Shown in pieces: positions 34,014-43,046 of a stretch of DNA of 64,000 bases. Both the position numbers and the translations under genes were made by a program. The number at the start of each line of letters is the position of its first letter. The stretch's first letter is position 1. Source of the stretch: Catelliglobosispora koreensis DSM 44566 (GTDB lineage: Bacteria > Actinomycetota > Actinomycetes > Mycobacteriales > Micromonosporaceae); contig NZ_KB903254.1 in the NCBI RefSeq assembly GCF_000379685.1, positions 140,567 to 204,566 on the forward strand. Reading direction: 5' to 3'. The notes below the pieces were generated by a model. It did not search any database. It had not been told where the DNA came from and saw only the letters and a list, made by a program, of their open reading frames with translations.

Positions 34014-35216
34014 TTAGTTTGTGATCAATGTTGCGCCAAGGTCGCTGAGCACCCCTGGAGTTTCCGTCCACAGAATGTTTTCGTAACACCGGGGGTTGCT
34101 TTCCGATAAGACGGTGTAACCGCCACTAACGATGCCACGGCTTTGGAAGACGCCACTGGAGTTGTATGCCCACAATGGACCGCCGCTGTCACCGCCGCAA
34201 ACGGCACGGACCCCGGCTCCTATGCGGCCAGCGACCCCGCGCCGCGCTCCCTTCCCATCGTCGTAGTCCCATTCGATGTTGTCCGCGGTGACTTCGATGG
34301 TGCAGCGTTTGTCGCTCGTGAATCCGCTCTGGCACACGTATTGCCCGTTCCAGGACCACGCATAACCTTGGTAGACACGGGTTTGCGTGTCGTCGATCCA
34401 CACGCCAGAGCCAGCCGAGGTGTCGATCGCGGCCGCATCGCGGTAGTTGTTCTCGAACGAGACCGATCCGAGGTAGTCGTCGTTGCGGTCGTAAACCCAG
34501 TCGCCGACATCGAAGCAGTGCTCGGCCGTGACCAGATAGGTTTTGTTGTTCTGCCGGATGCCAAACGCTGACGTGCATCTCCAGTCGCTGTCCCAGTAGC
34601 CTTCGATGGGAATGCCGCCCTTGTACGGGGCGGAGTCGTCCTCCCGGCTCGCCGGTTTAGCGCGTTGCCCGGCGACGAAGGTCACGTCAGTCGCGGCGAC
34701 AGCGCCCGCCAGCTTCGGCTGATTCTGCTGGTATCGCTTGGCGGAGCCCTGAGGGTCATCGACCGACACGACCAGGCCGCTGCCCGTGTGCGTCACCTCG
34801 ATGCTGTGAAACTCCTTCGGTCCGCTGGATGACCACAAGGTGGAGCGTGCGGCTTCCAGCTGAGCCCGCGTGTATTTGCCGGCCTTCACCTGCACTTCGA
34901 CCTGATCGCCGATCGCCCGGCTGATCCGCCCGCGAGCGGAGCTGGCCAGATTGGTGCCGCGCCCGGTGTCGGTCACGTAGACCGTCACGCGGTTGCCCGC
35001 CTCAACCCGCAAGCCACTAAAGACATCCCGGAAGCTGGTGAGCCCAAGCTCGCCAACTGCCGCGGCCACCACATCGCCTGGCCTGATCTTCATCGCGGTC
35101 TCGTCACCGGCCGTGGAACGACCGCGCTCGTCCGCATAGGACGCTGACGATGTCGCCGCGAGCAGCGTCAACGCCGTGCCACCAGCAAGCAGCGCACGCA
35201 GAAGTGATTTTGTCAT
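34014..35216 (-). CDS. Secreted trypsin-like serine protease (streptogrisin-type) with propeptide
   Basis: 400 residues. The signal peptide is about 1-28. A propeptide of about 170 residues precedes the catalytic domain. The catalytic triad is visible: His in YLVTAEHCFDVG (about 237), Asp in RDAAAIDTS (about 263) and Ser in CGGDSGGPLW (about 341). Cysteines at SDWRCTSAFG, EHCF and RAVCGGD fit S1A/S1E folding. It is an extracellular protease, synthesised as a zymogen. The monocistronic unit ends in a hairpin. The upstream 100 nt separating it from the helicase stop shows no clear promoter. Confidence 0.92.
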   Translation of the reverse strand: MTKSLLRALLAGGTALTLLAATSSASYADERGRSTAGDETAMKIRPGDVVAAAVGELGLTSFRDVFSGLRVEAGNRVTVYVTDTGRGTNLASSARGRISRAIGDQVEVQVKAGKYTRAQLEAARSTLWSSSGPKEFHSIEVTHTGSGLVVSVDDPQGSAKRYQQNQPKLAGAVAATDVTFVAGQRAKPASREDDSAPYKGGIPIEGYWDSDWRCTSAFGIRQNNKTYLVTAEHCFDVGDWVYDRNDDYLGSVSFENNYRDAAAIDTSAGSGVWIDDTQTRVYQGYAWSWNGQYVCQSGFTSDKRCTIEVTADNIEWDYDDGKGARRGVAGRIGAGVRAVCGGDSGGPLWAYNSSGVFQSRGIVSGGYTVLSESNPRCYENILWTETPGVLSDLGATLITN

Positions 35217-35316
35217 GAACAGCCTCCCCGTTTTCAGTCAGTCAAGACGGGGTCGATGCTCTAAGACAAATGCAGATAGGTCAAGATTGCACTGTCGTGA
35301 TTGGACAGTTGCGGCT

Positions 35317-37776
35317 TTACGCAAGCGCGGTGAATTCCCGAACCCGGATAACCGCAGCACCTTCGGCATCTGACTCGGCGAGATCAAGCTCGGCGATGAG
35401 GCGCCAGTCGTGATCGGACGCCGGATCGTCAATGATCTGCTGAATTTTCCAGACTTCCGCCCCCTGCTCGATGAGCAAAAGGCTGGGACCACGGGAATCC
35501 GGGCCAGTGCCGATCTCATCGTGGTCTTCGTAGTAGGCGTCGAGTCTTTCGCGCCAGTCCACGTCAGGATCGAGCTGACTCAGCAGGTCAGTGCGGCCGC
35601 GGGCGAGCAGTTCCACACGGCGGAACATCGCGTTGCGCACCGCGACCCGAAGCGCCCGAACATTGCGGGAAACCGCAGGCGGTGCGGCCTCCATTGGTGT
35701 CGCTCCGGGATTTTGCAGTTGCTCCCACTCATCGAGCAACGACGAGTCCACTTGACGGACCGTTTCGCCGAGCCACTCGATGAGGTCCAGCAGTTCGTCG
35801 GTCTTCGCGTCATCAGGCACGGTCTGACGCAGCGCTCGATAGGCGTCGGCGAGGTAACGCAGCACCAGCCCTTCGGATCGCGCGAGGCCGTAGAAACTGA
35901 CGTACTCAGAAAACGTCATGCCGCTTTCGAACATGTCCCGCACGACCGACTTGGGCGACAGCCGCAGATCGTCGACCCACGGGTGACCCTTGCGATAGGA
36001 CTCGAACGCCACCTCAAGCAGATCCGCCAGTGGTTTCGGGTAGGTGATGTTTTCCAGGAGCGCCATACGCTCCTCGTACTCGATGCCGTCGGCTTTCATC
36101 TGCGCCACCGCTTCGGCTTTCGCCTTGTCCTGCTGGGCATAGAGGATCTGGCGCGGATCCTCCAAGGTGGACTCGATGATGGAAACGAGGTCCAGCACAT
36201 AGCTGGGGCCGACCGGGTCAAGCAGTTCGATCGCCGCGACGGCGAACGGGGACAACGGCTGGTTCAGCGCGAAACCGAGTTGCAAGGCGTCGGTCACGAA
36301 CGCCTCGCGCCCTTCCTGCTCAACGATTCCCGCCGCTTTCAAGGCCCGGAAGATCGAGATCGCCCGGCGAATGTGCTTACGCTGCGCGCTCGCCGTCTCG
36401 TGGTTGTCCGTGAGCAAATGGCGCATGTGGGCAAACGTGTCACCGCCCCGCTCGATGACGTTGAGCACCATGGCATGACTGACATGGAAACTGGACGTCA
36501 GCGGTTCAGGCTCGGCCACGACAAGACGTTCAAACGTGGGCTGGCCCCAGCCGACAAAGCCTTCGGGCGGCTTCTTCTTGACGAGCTTGCGCAGCTTCTT
36601 CGCGTCACCGGCGGCCTTGGCGACCGCCTTCTCGTTCTCAATCACGTGATCGGGTGCCTGCACAATGACCGTGCCGAGAGTGTCGAACCCAGCGCGGCCA
36701 GCCCGGCCCGCGATCTGGTGGAACTCACGTGCCTTCAGCAGCCGCATGCGCTGCCCGTCGAACTTGTTCAGTCCCGTGAACAGAACTGTCCTGATCGGAA
36801 GGTTGATGCCGACGCCGAGCGTATCCGTGCCACACACGACTTTCAGCAAGCCGGCCTGCGCGAGCAACTCCACGAGACGGCGGTATTTCGGGAGCATGCC
36901 CGCGTGATGCACGCCGATTCCGTGGCGTACCAAGCGGGATAGCGTCTTGCCGAATCCCGCAGTGAACCGGAAGTTGCCGATGAGGGTCGCGATCGCGTCC
37001 TTTTCCGCCCGGGTGCACATGTTGATGCTCATCAGTGCACTGGCCTGCTCAAGCGCGGCGGCCTGCGTGAAGTGAACGATATAGATAGGTGCCTGCTTGG
37101 TCGAAAGCAGTTCTTCGATCGTCTCGTGCAGCGGCGTCACCACGTAGGAGTGGATGAGCGGGACAGGACGTTCCCCCGAGCTGATGACTGCCGTCTCGCG
37201 GCCGGTCCGCCGGGTCATGTCCTCCTTGAACCGGGTGACATCGCCGAGCGTCGCCGACATGAGCACGAACTGCACGTTGGGCAGTTCGACCAGCGGCACC
37301 TGCCACGCCCAGCCCCGGTCGGGCTCGGAGTAGAAGTGGAACTCATCCATGATGACCTGGCCCACGTTGGCGCCGGCGCCATCGCGCAGCGCCAGGTTGG
37401 CCAGAATCTCAGCCGTGCAGCAGATGATCGGGGCGTCAGCGTTGACGGCGGCGTCGCCGGTCATCATGCCCACCTGATCCGGCCCGAACGCGGCGCACAG
37501 CGCGAAGAACTTCTCCGACACCAGCGCCTTGATCGGCGCGGTGTAGAAGGTGCGCTTGCCCTCGGCCAAAGCGAAGAAGTGTGCCCCGAGCGCGACCATG
37601 CTCTTGCCAGAGCCGGTCGGCGTGCTGAGGATCACGTTCGCCCCGGTCGCGATCTCGAACAGGGCTTCTTCTTGCGCCGGGTAGAGCGAGATCCCCTGGC
37701 CCTTGGCCCAGCTGTCAAAACGCTCCAGCAGGAGTTCGGGATCGGGCGTGTCAGGCAGCAGGGAGGTCAGTGTCAT
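35317..37776 (-). CDS. SKI2-like DEAD/DEAH-box RNA helicase with DUF3516 C-terminus
   Basis: 819 residues. Motif I STPTGSGKSM (about 55-64), motif II DEFHFY (DEFH in place of DExH, about 144-149), motif III MSATLGD, and motif VI QIAGRAGRAGFD (about 356-367). The 400-residue C-terminal part matches actinobacterial DUF3516 helicases. The family is thought to act on RNA, possibly in ribosome or decay processes. The ATG overlaps the glycoside hydrolase stop by 4 nt, so it belongs to the ABC-hydrolase operon. Confidence 0.92.
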   Translation of the reverse strand: MTLTSLLPDTPDPELLLERFDSWAKGQGISLYPAQEEALFEIATGANVILSTPTGSGKSMVALGAHFFALAEGKRTFYTAPIKALVSEKFFALCAAFGPDQVGMMTGDAAVNADAPIICCTAEILANLALRDGAGANVGQVIMDEFHFYSEPDRGWAWQVPLVELPNVQFVLMSATLGDVTRFKEDMTRRTGRETAVISSGERPVPLIHSYVVTPLHETIEELLSTKQAPIYIVHFTQAAALEQASALMSINMCTRAEKDAIATLIGNFRFTAGFGKTLSRLVRHGIGVHHAGMLPKYRRLVELLAQAGLLKVVCGTDTLGVGINLPIRTVLFTGLNKFDGQRMRLLKAREFHQIAGRAGRAGFDTLGTVIVQAPDHVIENEKAVAKAAGDAKKLRKLVKKKPPEGFVGWGQPTFERLVVAEPEPLTSSFHVSHAMVLNVIERGGDTFAHMRHLLTDNHETASAQRKHIRRAISIFRALKAAGIVEQEGREAFVTDALQLGFALNQPLSPFAVAAIELLDPVGPSYVLDLVSIIESTLEDPRQILYAQQDKAKAEAVAQMKADGIEYEERMALLENITYPKPLADLLEVAFESYRKGHPWVDDLRLSPKSVVRDMFESGMTFSEYVSFYGLARSEGLVLRYLADAYRALRQTVPDDAKTDELLDLIEWLGETVRQVDSSLLDEWEQLQNPGATPMEAAPPAVSRNVRALRVAVRNAMFRRVELLARGRTDLLSQLDPDVDWRERLDAYYEDHDEIGTGPDSRGPSLLLIEQGAEVWKIQQIIDDPASDHDWRLIAELDLAESDAEGAAVIRVREFTALA

Positions 37777-39026
37777 GGTCCCGCAATAATGCCACCCATG
37801 AGGTCGAGCGCGAGCGCGGCCGTCCAGCTGAACTCGCTGCCGCCAATCCCCTCGCCCGTGTCAGGCGCGAAATATTCGAAGCAGCCGTGCTCGGCGATCA
37901 GCGTCAGCAGCGCCATCCGCAGCTGTTCGGCCAGCTCAGGACGGCCATGGGCCTTCAGCCCACGCCACAGCAGCCAGTTCATGTTGATCCACACCGGGCC
38001 GCGCCAATAGCGAAGGGTGTCGAAGTCTGGCGCCGTGCGATCATAACTGGCCGCCGGAATCCCGAACCTCGTGCTCGTCAGCTCCCGCACGAGACCATCG
38101 GCGATCGCCAGAGGAAGGCCGGGCAGCAGCAACGGCAAAAGACCGCTGATGCAGCGTGCTTCGGTGCGCTTCTCGCTGTGCAGATCGAGGGCGTAGAACA
38201 GGCCGGTCGACGAGTCAAACAGGCGCTGTAGCAACGCTTCCTGAATGTCGTGGGCCCGTTGCCGGTGCGGCGCGGGTGCCTGCCCGATGGCTTCAGCGAT
38301 CTCGGCGAGAGCCAGCTCAGCGTCGGCATAGAGGGTGTTGAACGCCGGGCACTCCACCAGGAACGGGTGCTTGGCGGAGTCTTGATAGCCCACGTCACGA
38401 TAGGACGCCGCCAGCCCGATATAGCGGGCGTAGTCACGGTCGGTCGGGCGATGCGACACGGCGGCCACCTCGATGTCCCGCCGGCGATATTGCCGCAGCA
38501 TGTCCAGGTCAGCCGGAATCGCCGACAAGGCATCATCCCAAGCGGGGCTGTTGTCCAATCCCGACTCCCACGGGTGGACGATGCTCACCAGGCCGCCGCC
38601 GTAATCACGGTGCCGCGCAAGGTATTCCTGCTGGTGCACCAGCTTTGGGTAGAACTCGCGCAGCCGCTGCGGCGACGGATGGCGCTGATGCACGAGCCAC
38701 ACCGCCCGCGCGTGCACCGGAGGCTGCACGATCCCGGTGGTTTGCCGCCCCCAGAACCCAGGACCCGGGAAGTAGTCCCGCTCAGAAACATCAGGATCAA
38801 AGACAATATGGGGTACTCGGCCGTCAGCCCACTGAGCCGAAAACAGCGATCGCAGGTCTGCCCACGCCCGCTCGGGGTCGGCATAAGCCAGTCCCACCGC
38901 GATGAAAGCCGCGTCCCAACTCCATTGATGGGGATAAAGCGTGCGGGCGGGGACCGTGTGCTCCCGGATCCAGTTGCCCCGCAGCACTGCGACGGCGTTG
39001 CGGGCTAGCTCACCCTCATCCAGCAT
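37773..39026 (-). CDS. GH63-like glycoside hydrolase (MGH1-type, glucosylglycerate/mannosylglycerate hydrolase-like)
   Basis: 417 residues of (alpha/alpha)6-barrel type. Motifs are HQWSWDAAFIAVGLAYAD (about 33-50), DYFPGPGFWGRQTTGIVQPP (about 85-104), HPWESGLDNSPAWDD (about 170-184) and YWRGPVWINMNWLLWRGL (about 343-360). The aspartate in ESGLDNS is a plausible catalytic residue. The family includes glucosylglycerate and mannosylglycerate hydrolases and trehalase-like enzymes. It starts 11 nt inside the ABC exporter gene and is coupled to the helicase. Confidence 0.88.
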   Translation of the reverse strand: MLDEGELARNAVAVLRGNWIREHTVPARTLYPHQWSWDAAFIAVGLAYADPERAWADLRSLFSAQWADGRVPHIVFDPDVSERDYFPGPGFWGRQTTGIVQPPVHARAVWLVHQRHPSPQRLREFYPKLVHQQEYLARHRDYGGGLVSIVHPWESGLDNSPAWDDALSAIPADLDMLRQYRRRDIEVAAVSHRPTDRDYARYIGLAASYRDVGYQDSAKHPFLVECPAFNTLYADAELALAEIAEAIGQAPAPHRQRAHDIQEALLQRLFDSSTGLFYALDLHSEKRTEARCISGLLPLLLPGLPLAIADGLVRELTSTRFGIPAASYDRTAPDFDTLRYWRGPVWINMNWLLWRGLKAHGRPELAEQLRMALLTLIAEHGCFEYFAPDTGEGIGGSEFSWTAALALDLMGGIIAGP

Positions 39027-40890
39027 GGCGATAACCTGCCGCCTGCAAATCGAACAGGGACCGGTAGACGCCCTCGGGTCTGCTCATAAGTTCATCATGG
39101 GTGCCCTGCTCGGCCAGGCGGCCTTTTTCCAGCACAAAGATCCGGTCGGCGTGGCGAACATTGGCCAACCGGTGGGTGATGAGGACAACCGTCCGGTCTG
39201 GACGGCCCCGGAGCTGCTGGAAAATCGCATTTTCGGCGCGCGCGTCGAGCGATGCGGATGGCTCGTCGCAAATCAGGAGCGCGGCGTCGCGGTAGAACCC
39301 GCGCGCGGCGACAAGCCGCTGCCACTGCCCGGAAGAGATCTCATGCCCGTCTTTGAACTCCCGGTCGAGCAGGGTGTCGTATTCCTTAGGCAGCGCCATG
39401 ACCATCTCATGCGCGGTGGCGGCGGTCGCCGCGCGCACGATGCTGTCCTGATCCGCCGCACGGTCGTGCCGGCCCAGGGACACATTGCGCCCGGCCGTGA
39501 ACGGGAACCGCTGCCAGTCTTGGTTCACGACGGCGATCTGCGACGCGAGGCTGTCGGCGTCGATCTCACTGACGTCCATGCCGTCCCACGCGATCACGCC
39601 GGAAGTCGGCTCATAGAGCCCAGCGAGCAGTTTCGCCAAGGTGGACTTGCCGGAGCCGTTCTCCCCCACGAGCGCGATAACCTCGCCGCGGCTGAAGCTC
39701 AGTGACACCCCATCGACAGCCGCCCGCTGCGTCTCGGGGTAGCGCAGCGTCACATTGTCGACGGTGATCTTCTCGAATCCATCGACGGCCTTGCCTGTCG
39801 CGGGCCGCACATATTCCTGGCACCGGGCGAGGAAGTCGCGGTAATCGCTGTAGTACAAGGCGTCTTCGTAAAGGCTGTTGGTCGCGAAGATCGCCGTGTT
39901 GAGCCCGGAGCGGGCGGTCTGCACGGCGAGCAGAGCCGTCGCCGCGGCGGCCAGCGGGATCGACCCGTCGAGCAGAAGCATCCCCAGCACCAGATAGAGC
40001 CCGCCGAGCGCGAGGCCAGCGACCGACATGCCCGCCAGCCGGGTGGCTGTTTGCGAACGCACCAACCGCAACTGAGCCACCGTCTCCAGGCCCATCATGC
40101 GGCGGTATTCCTCCAGCAGGAACCCGCGCATCTGATAAGACCTGATTTCCGAAGCGGTGTAACGGTTTGCCATCAGACGGGCCAGCATCCACATGCGCCG
40201 CCGCCGGTTGATGCGGGCCAGCATCGCCAGGTATTCGCGGCGGGCCATCCGCACCGCTGTGACTGCGGCGGGAAGCGAAGCGAGCACCAAGCAGGGCAAC
40301 AGAATGGGCTCGATGAGCGCGACCGCGACGGCGGTGGCGAGCACACCCACGACACCGGTCGTCAAGTTCACGGTGCCATCCACAATGGACGCCGCTTCAC
40401 GCATGCCCCGGTCGCGGGCACGGTCCATGTCTTCAGCGAACCCAGAGCTGTCGTAGGCGGACAGTTGCACGGAAGTGGTCGCCTCAAACAGCTTCAGCTC
40501 GACGTGATAGCTGATGCGGGGCAACAGCCGGGCCTGAGCCCAGCCCGCGGCGATGGTCAGGCCGCCTTTGGCCATCACGGCCAACGCCGCGACCGCAAGC
40601 GCTGGCAGCGCGGCCCGCACCCTGTCTGGAGTCGGCCCCGCGGCGAACAGTTTCGCCAGCACGTTGCTCGTCGCCAGCAACCCGAGCGTCGTCATGACAC
40701 CGGCGACGAGATTGAGCCCGAGAGCGGCCAGGGTGTCGCGTTTGGACGCTTGCCAGCCAACCGCGACCGCCTCGCGCACGATCGCGGGAAGCCGCCGCGC
40801 CACCGACCAGAACCCGGTGTTGGAGAAGGCGGACGCGTGATGCATCCAGTCGCGGTCAGCTAGCTCAGGCAACGCCTCTGCGAAAGACAC
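39016..40890 (-). CDS. ABC exporter, fused membrane and ATPase domains
   Basis: 624 residues. The N-terminal half has about six TM helices (AALGLNLVAGVMTTLGLLA and others). The ATPase part has Walker A GENGSGKST, the signature EISSGQWQRLVAAR, Walker B ALLICDEPSASLD and the switch histidine in ITHRLAN. A half-transporter of this type dimerises to export lipids, peptides or drugs. The signature ISSGQ (not LSGGQ) is typical of its subfamily. It is the first gene of a three-gene operon. Confidence 0.93.
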   Translation of the reverse strand: MSFAEALPELADRDWMHHASAFSNTGFWSVARRLPAIVREAVAVGWQASKRDTLAALGLNLVAGVMTTLGLLATSNVLAKLFAAGPTPDRVRAALPALAVAALAVMAKGGLTIAAGWAQARLLPRISYHVELKLFEATTSVQLSAYDSSGFAEDMDRARDRGMREAASIVDGTVNLTTGVVGVLATAVAVALIEPILLPCLVLASLPAAVTAVRMARREYLAMLARINRRRRMWMLARLMANRYTASEIRSYQMRGFLLEEYRRMMGLETVAQLRLVRSQTATRLAGMSVAGLALGGLYLVLGMLLLDGSIPLAAAATALLAVQTARSGLNTAIFATNSLYEDALYYSDYRDFLARCQEYVRPATGKAVDGFEKITVDNVTLRYPETQRAAVDGVSLSFSRGEVIALVGENGSGKSTLAKLLAGLYEPTSGVIAWDGMDVSEIDADSLASQIAVVNQDWQRFPFTAGRNVSLGRHDRAADQDSIVRAATAATAHEMVMALPKEYDTLLDREFKDGHEISSGQWQRLVAARGFYRDAALLICDEPSASLDARAENAIFQQLRGRPDRTVVLITHRLANVRHADRIFVLEKGRLAEQGTHDELMSRPEGVYRSLFDLQAAGYRHAG

Positions 40891-40920
40891 GTCGGCAAGT
40901 ATGCCAACGGGTTACGACAA

Positions 40921-41643
40921 CTATCTCTCGACGATCTTGAACAGTGCGGCGACCTCACCCTGGTTCAGGTGACGGTGCCGGCCGACCTTCAGGTCGCCAA
41001 GTTTGACCGGGCCAATCGCGGTGCGCACCAGGCGGTCGACGGGGAATCCGAGTTCCTCGAACATCCGCCGGACGATCCGGTTGCGCCCCTCGTGCAGGAC
41101 AATCTCCACCAAAGCCGTCTTCGCCACGTCTTGAATGAGCTTGAATGAGTCGACTGTCGCGATGCCGTCTTCAAGCTCGACTCCGGCCTTGAGCTGCCGT
41201 CCCACCGCCCGTGGCAGCGGACCGGGCACGGTCACGATGTAGGTCTTGGGCACCTCGTATGACGGGTGGGTCAGCTTGTGCGCCAGCGACCCATCATTCG
41301 TCATGATCATCAGGCCTTCGGTTTCCGCGTCGAGCCGGCCCACGTGATAGACCCGTTGCTCGAAGTCGGCGATGTAGTCCGCGATCGCCTCACGGCCCAG
41401 ATCGTCAGCCATGCTCGACACGACGCCCTTGGGCTTATTCAAAGCGATATAGACCAGCTTGGTATCAGTCACGATGCGCTGGCCGTCGACGTGTATGACC
41501 GCCGTCGTAGCGTCCACCTTGTCGCCCAGTCTCGCCCGCTTACCGTCGATCGTCACGCGCCCCTGATCGATCAGCACCTCGCAGGCACGCCGCGACCCGA
41601 CCCCGGCCGCCGCCATGACCTTTTGCAGTCTCTCCTCGGTCAC
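40921..41643 (-). CDS. rluB: 23S rRNA pseudouridine synthase RluB
   Basis: 240 residues. An S4 RNA-binding domain (about 4-60, RLQKVMAAAGVGSRRACEVLI) is followed by the RsuA-type catalytic domain with VGRLDAETEGLMIMTNDG; the catalytic Asp is in GRLDAETEG. It converts U2605 in 23S rRNA to pseudouridine. The GTG overlaps the scpB stop by 4 nt. rluB downstream of scpB is a conserved order in actinobacteria. Confidence 0.95.
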   Translation of the reverse strand: MTEERLQKVMAAAGVGSRRACEVLIDQGRVTIDGKRARLGDKVDATTAVIHVDGQRIVTDTKLVYIALNKPKGVVSSMADDLGREAIADYIADFEQRVYHVGRLDAETEGLMIMTNDGSLAHKLTHPSYEVPKTYIVTVPGPLPRAVGRQLKAGVELEDGIATVDSFKLIQDVAKTALVEIVLHEGRNRIVRRMFEELGFPVDRLVRTAIGPVKLGDLKVGRHRHLNQGEVAALFKIVER

Positions 41644-43046
41644 GCGGCTTCCATTTCATCAATGTTGTCGGGCAGGAACGGCGCGAGCGGCGGCAGCTGT
41701 TCCACCGAATTGAGCCCGAGCTTTTCCAGGAACAGGTTCGTGGTGCGGTAAAGATGCGCGCCGGACTCCGGCTCGGAGCCGCATTCTTCGATCATCCCGC
41801 GCGTGACAAGCGTCCTGATGACACCGTCACAGTTGACGCCCCGGATCGCCGAGATCCGTGACCGGGTCACGGGTTGCTTGTAAGCCACCACGGCAAGCGT
41901 CTCCAGCGACGCTTGCGTCAAGCGCAGCTGCTGGCCATCGAGAACGAACCTCTCCACATAGGACGAATAGTCCGCCCTGGTGTAGAACCGCCATCCCCCA
42001 GCGGCCCGCCTCAGATCAAACCCTCGGCCCTCTTGGGTGTACGCGGCGGAAAGCTCGATAAGCGCCCCACCGATATCCTCGGCCGGCACGTCGAGCACCT
42101 GCGACAGCATGATCTCGCTCGCGGGCTCATCGACCACCATCAGGATCGCCTCAAGCGCCGGCTTCAGCTCTTCAGCAGGCACCGCCAGCGGCGGAGTAGA
42201 ACCCTCATCCGACGTCCGCTGTCCCGGAACCGAAGGCATCCCCGTGCCATCGCCTCCTTCGCCAGACTCCTTGGGCGCCTTAGGCTTCCGCGGCCTCGCC
42301 GCCTTCTTCGCCGCCACCTCAGCAGCAAGCGCCACCGCGGCAGCCGCCTCTTCGTCTACCGCTTCGCCTACAGCACTTTCAGCACCTTCGCCCGGCGCTT
42401 CACCCGCAGCGCCCGCTTCACCCGCTTCACCTGCAGCGCCCGCTTCACCTTCAGCGCTCGCTTCGGTCGCGGTGCGTTCACCTTCAGCGCTCGCTTCGGT
42501 CGCGGTGCCTTCGCCTGCTGCACTCGCTTCGGTCGCCTGGCTTCCGCCCGCCGCCGTCGCTTCGCCTGCATTGCCTTCGCCGCCTGCGGTGGTCGCTTCG
42601 CCCGCGACCCTGGCCGCGGTCGCTTCGTTTCGGGCCGCTTCGCCGGCTGCCGATAGTTCGCTGTTTGGCGCTTCGGTTTCGCCGGCGCTTGCGGCCATCG
42701 CGGCGGCTGGGTCAGTTGGCTGGCCTTCGCCCGCGACTGCTTCGCCTGCGACCGGTTCGTTATTTGCGGCTGCTTCGGCCAACGCGGCCGGTTCAACTGT
42801 CAGCGCTTCTGACGCGACGGGCGTATCCGTTGTGGACGCCTCGGCGGTCGGGGCTTCGTCGAGGGGGTCGTCGGCTGGCGAGAAGTTGGGGTCCTCGGTG
42901 TCGTCGAATTCGCACCACGGTTCGTCTGACGGGATGTGCTCGTCGATGTCGTCGGGTGCACCGGCGGACGGTGTGTCTGGAGTGGACGGTGTGGGCCGCT
43001 GCCATGGCGGAACCCAGCTTGCCGCCTGCTGCTCTAGGTCACTCAT
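41640..43046 (-). CDS. scpB: Segregation and condensation protein ScpB with long acidic N-terminal extension
   Basis: 468 residues, about twice a typical ScpB. Residues about 270-450 are the ScpB core of paired winged helices (LKPALEAILMVVDEPASEIML, LTQASLETLAVVAYKQPVTRSRI, GVNCDGVIRTLVTRGMI). Before it lies a roughly 260-residue Ala/Glu/Gly/Thr-rich region with tandem TEASAEGE-like units. ScpB joins ScpA and Smc in chromosome condensation. ATG 43046 is chosen because it overlaps the scpA stop by 8 nt (ATGAGTGA) and starts MSDLEQQAASWVPPW; the longer frame upstream is inside scpA. Confidence 0.93.
   Translation of the reverse strand: MSDLEQQAASWVPPWQRPTPSTPDTPSAGAPDDIDEHIPSDEPWCEFDDTEDPNFSPADDPLDEAPTAEASTTDTPVASEALTVEPAALAEAAANNEPVAGEAVAGEGQPTDPAAAMAASAGETEAPNSELSAAGEAARNEATAARVAGEATTAGGEGNAGEATAAGGSQATEASAAGEGTATEASAEGERTATEASAEGEAGAAGEAGEAGAAGEAPGEGAESAVGEAVDEEAAAAVALAAEVAAKKAARPRKPKAPKESGEGGDGTGMPSVPGQRTSDEGSTPPLAVPAEELKPALEAILMVVDEPASEIMLSQVLDVPAEDIGGALIELSAAYTQEGRGFDLRRAAGGWRFYTRADYSSYVERFVLDGQQLRLTQASLETLAVVAYKQPVTRSRISAIRGVNCDGVIRTLVTRGMIEECGSEPESGAHLYRTTNLFLEKLGLNSVEQLPPLAPFLPDNIDEMEAA
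42290..42800 (-). repeat. Low-complexity tandem repeat inside scpB
   Basis: DNA encodes degenerate 8-11-residue units such as EGTATEASA, EGERTATEASA and EAGAAGEAGEAG, with near-identical copies adjacent (two copies of a run around 42465-42530). Length variation between strains is likely. The antisense frame is also open, which is a composition effect. Confidence 0.75.
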
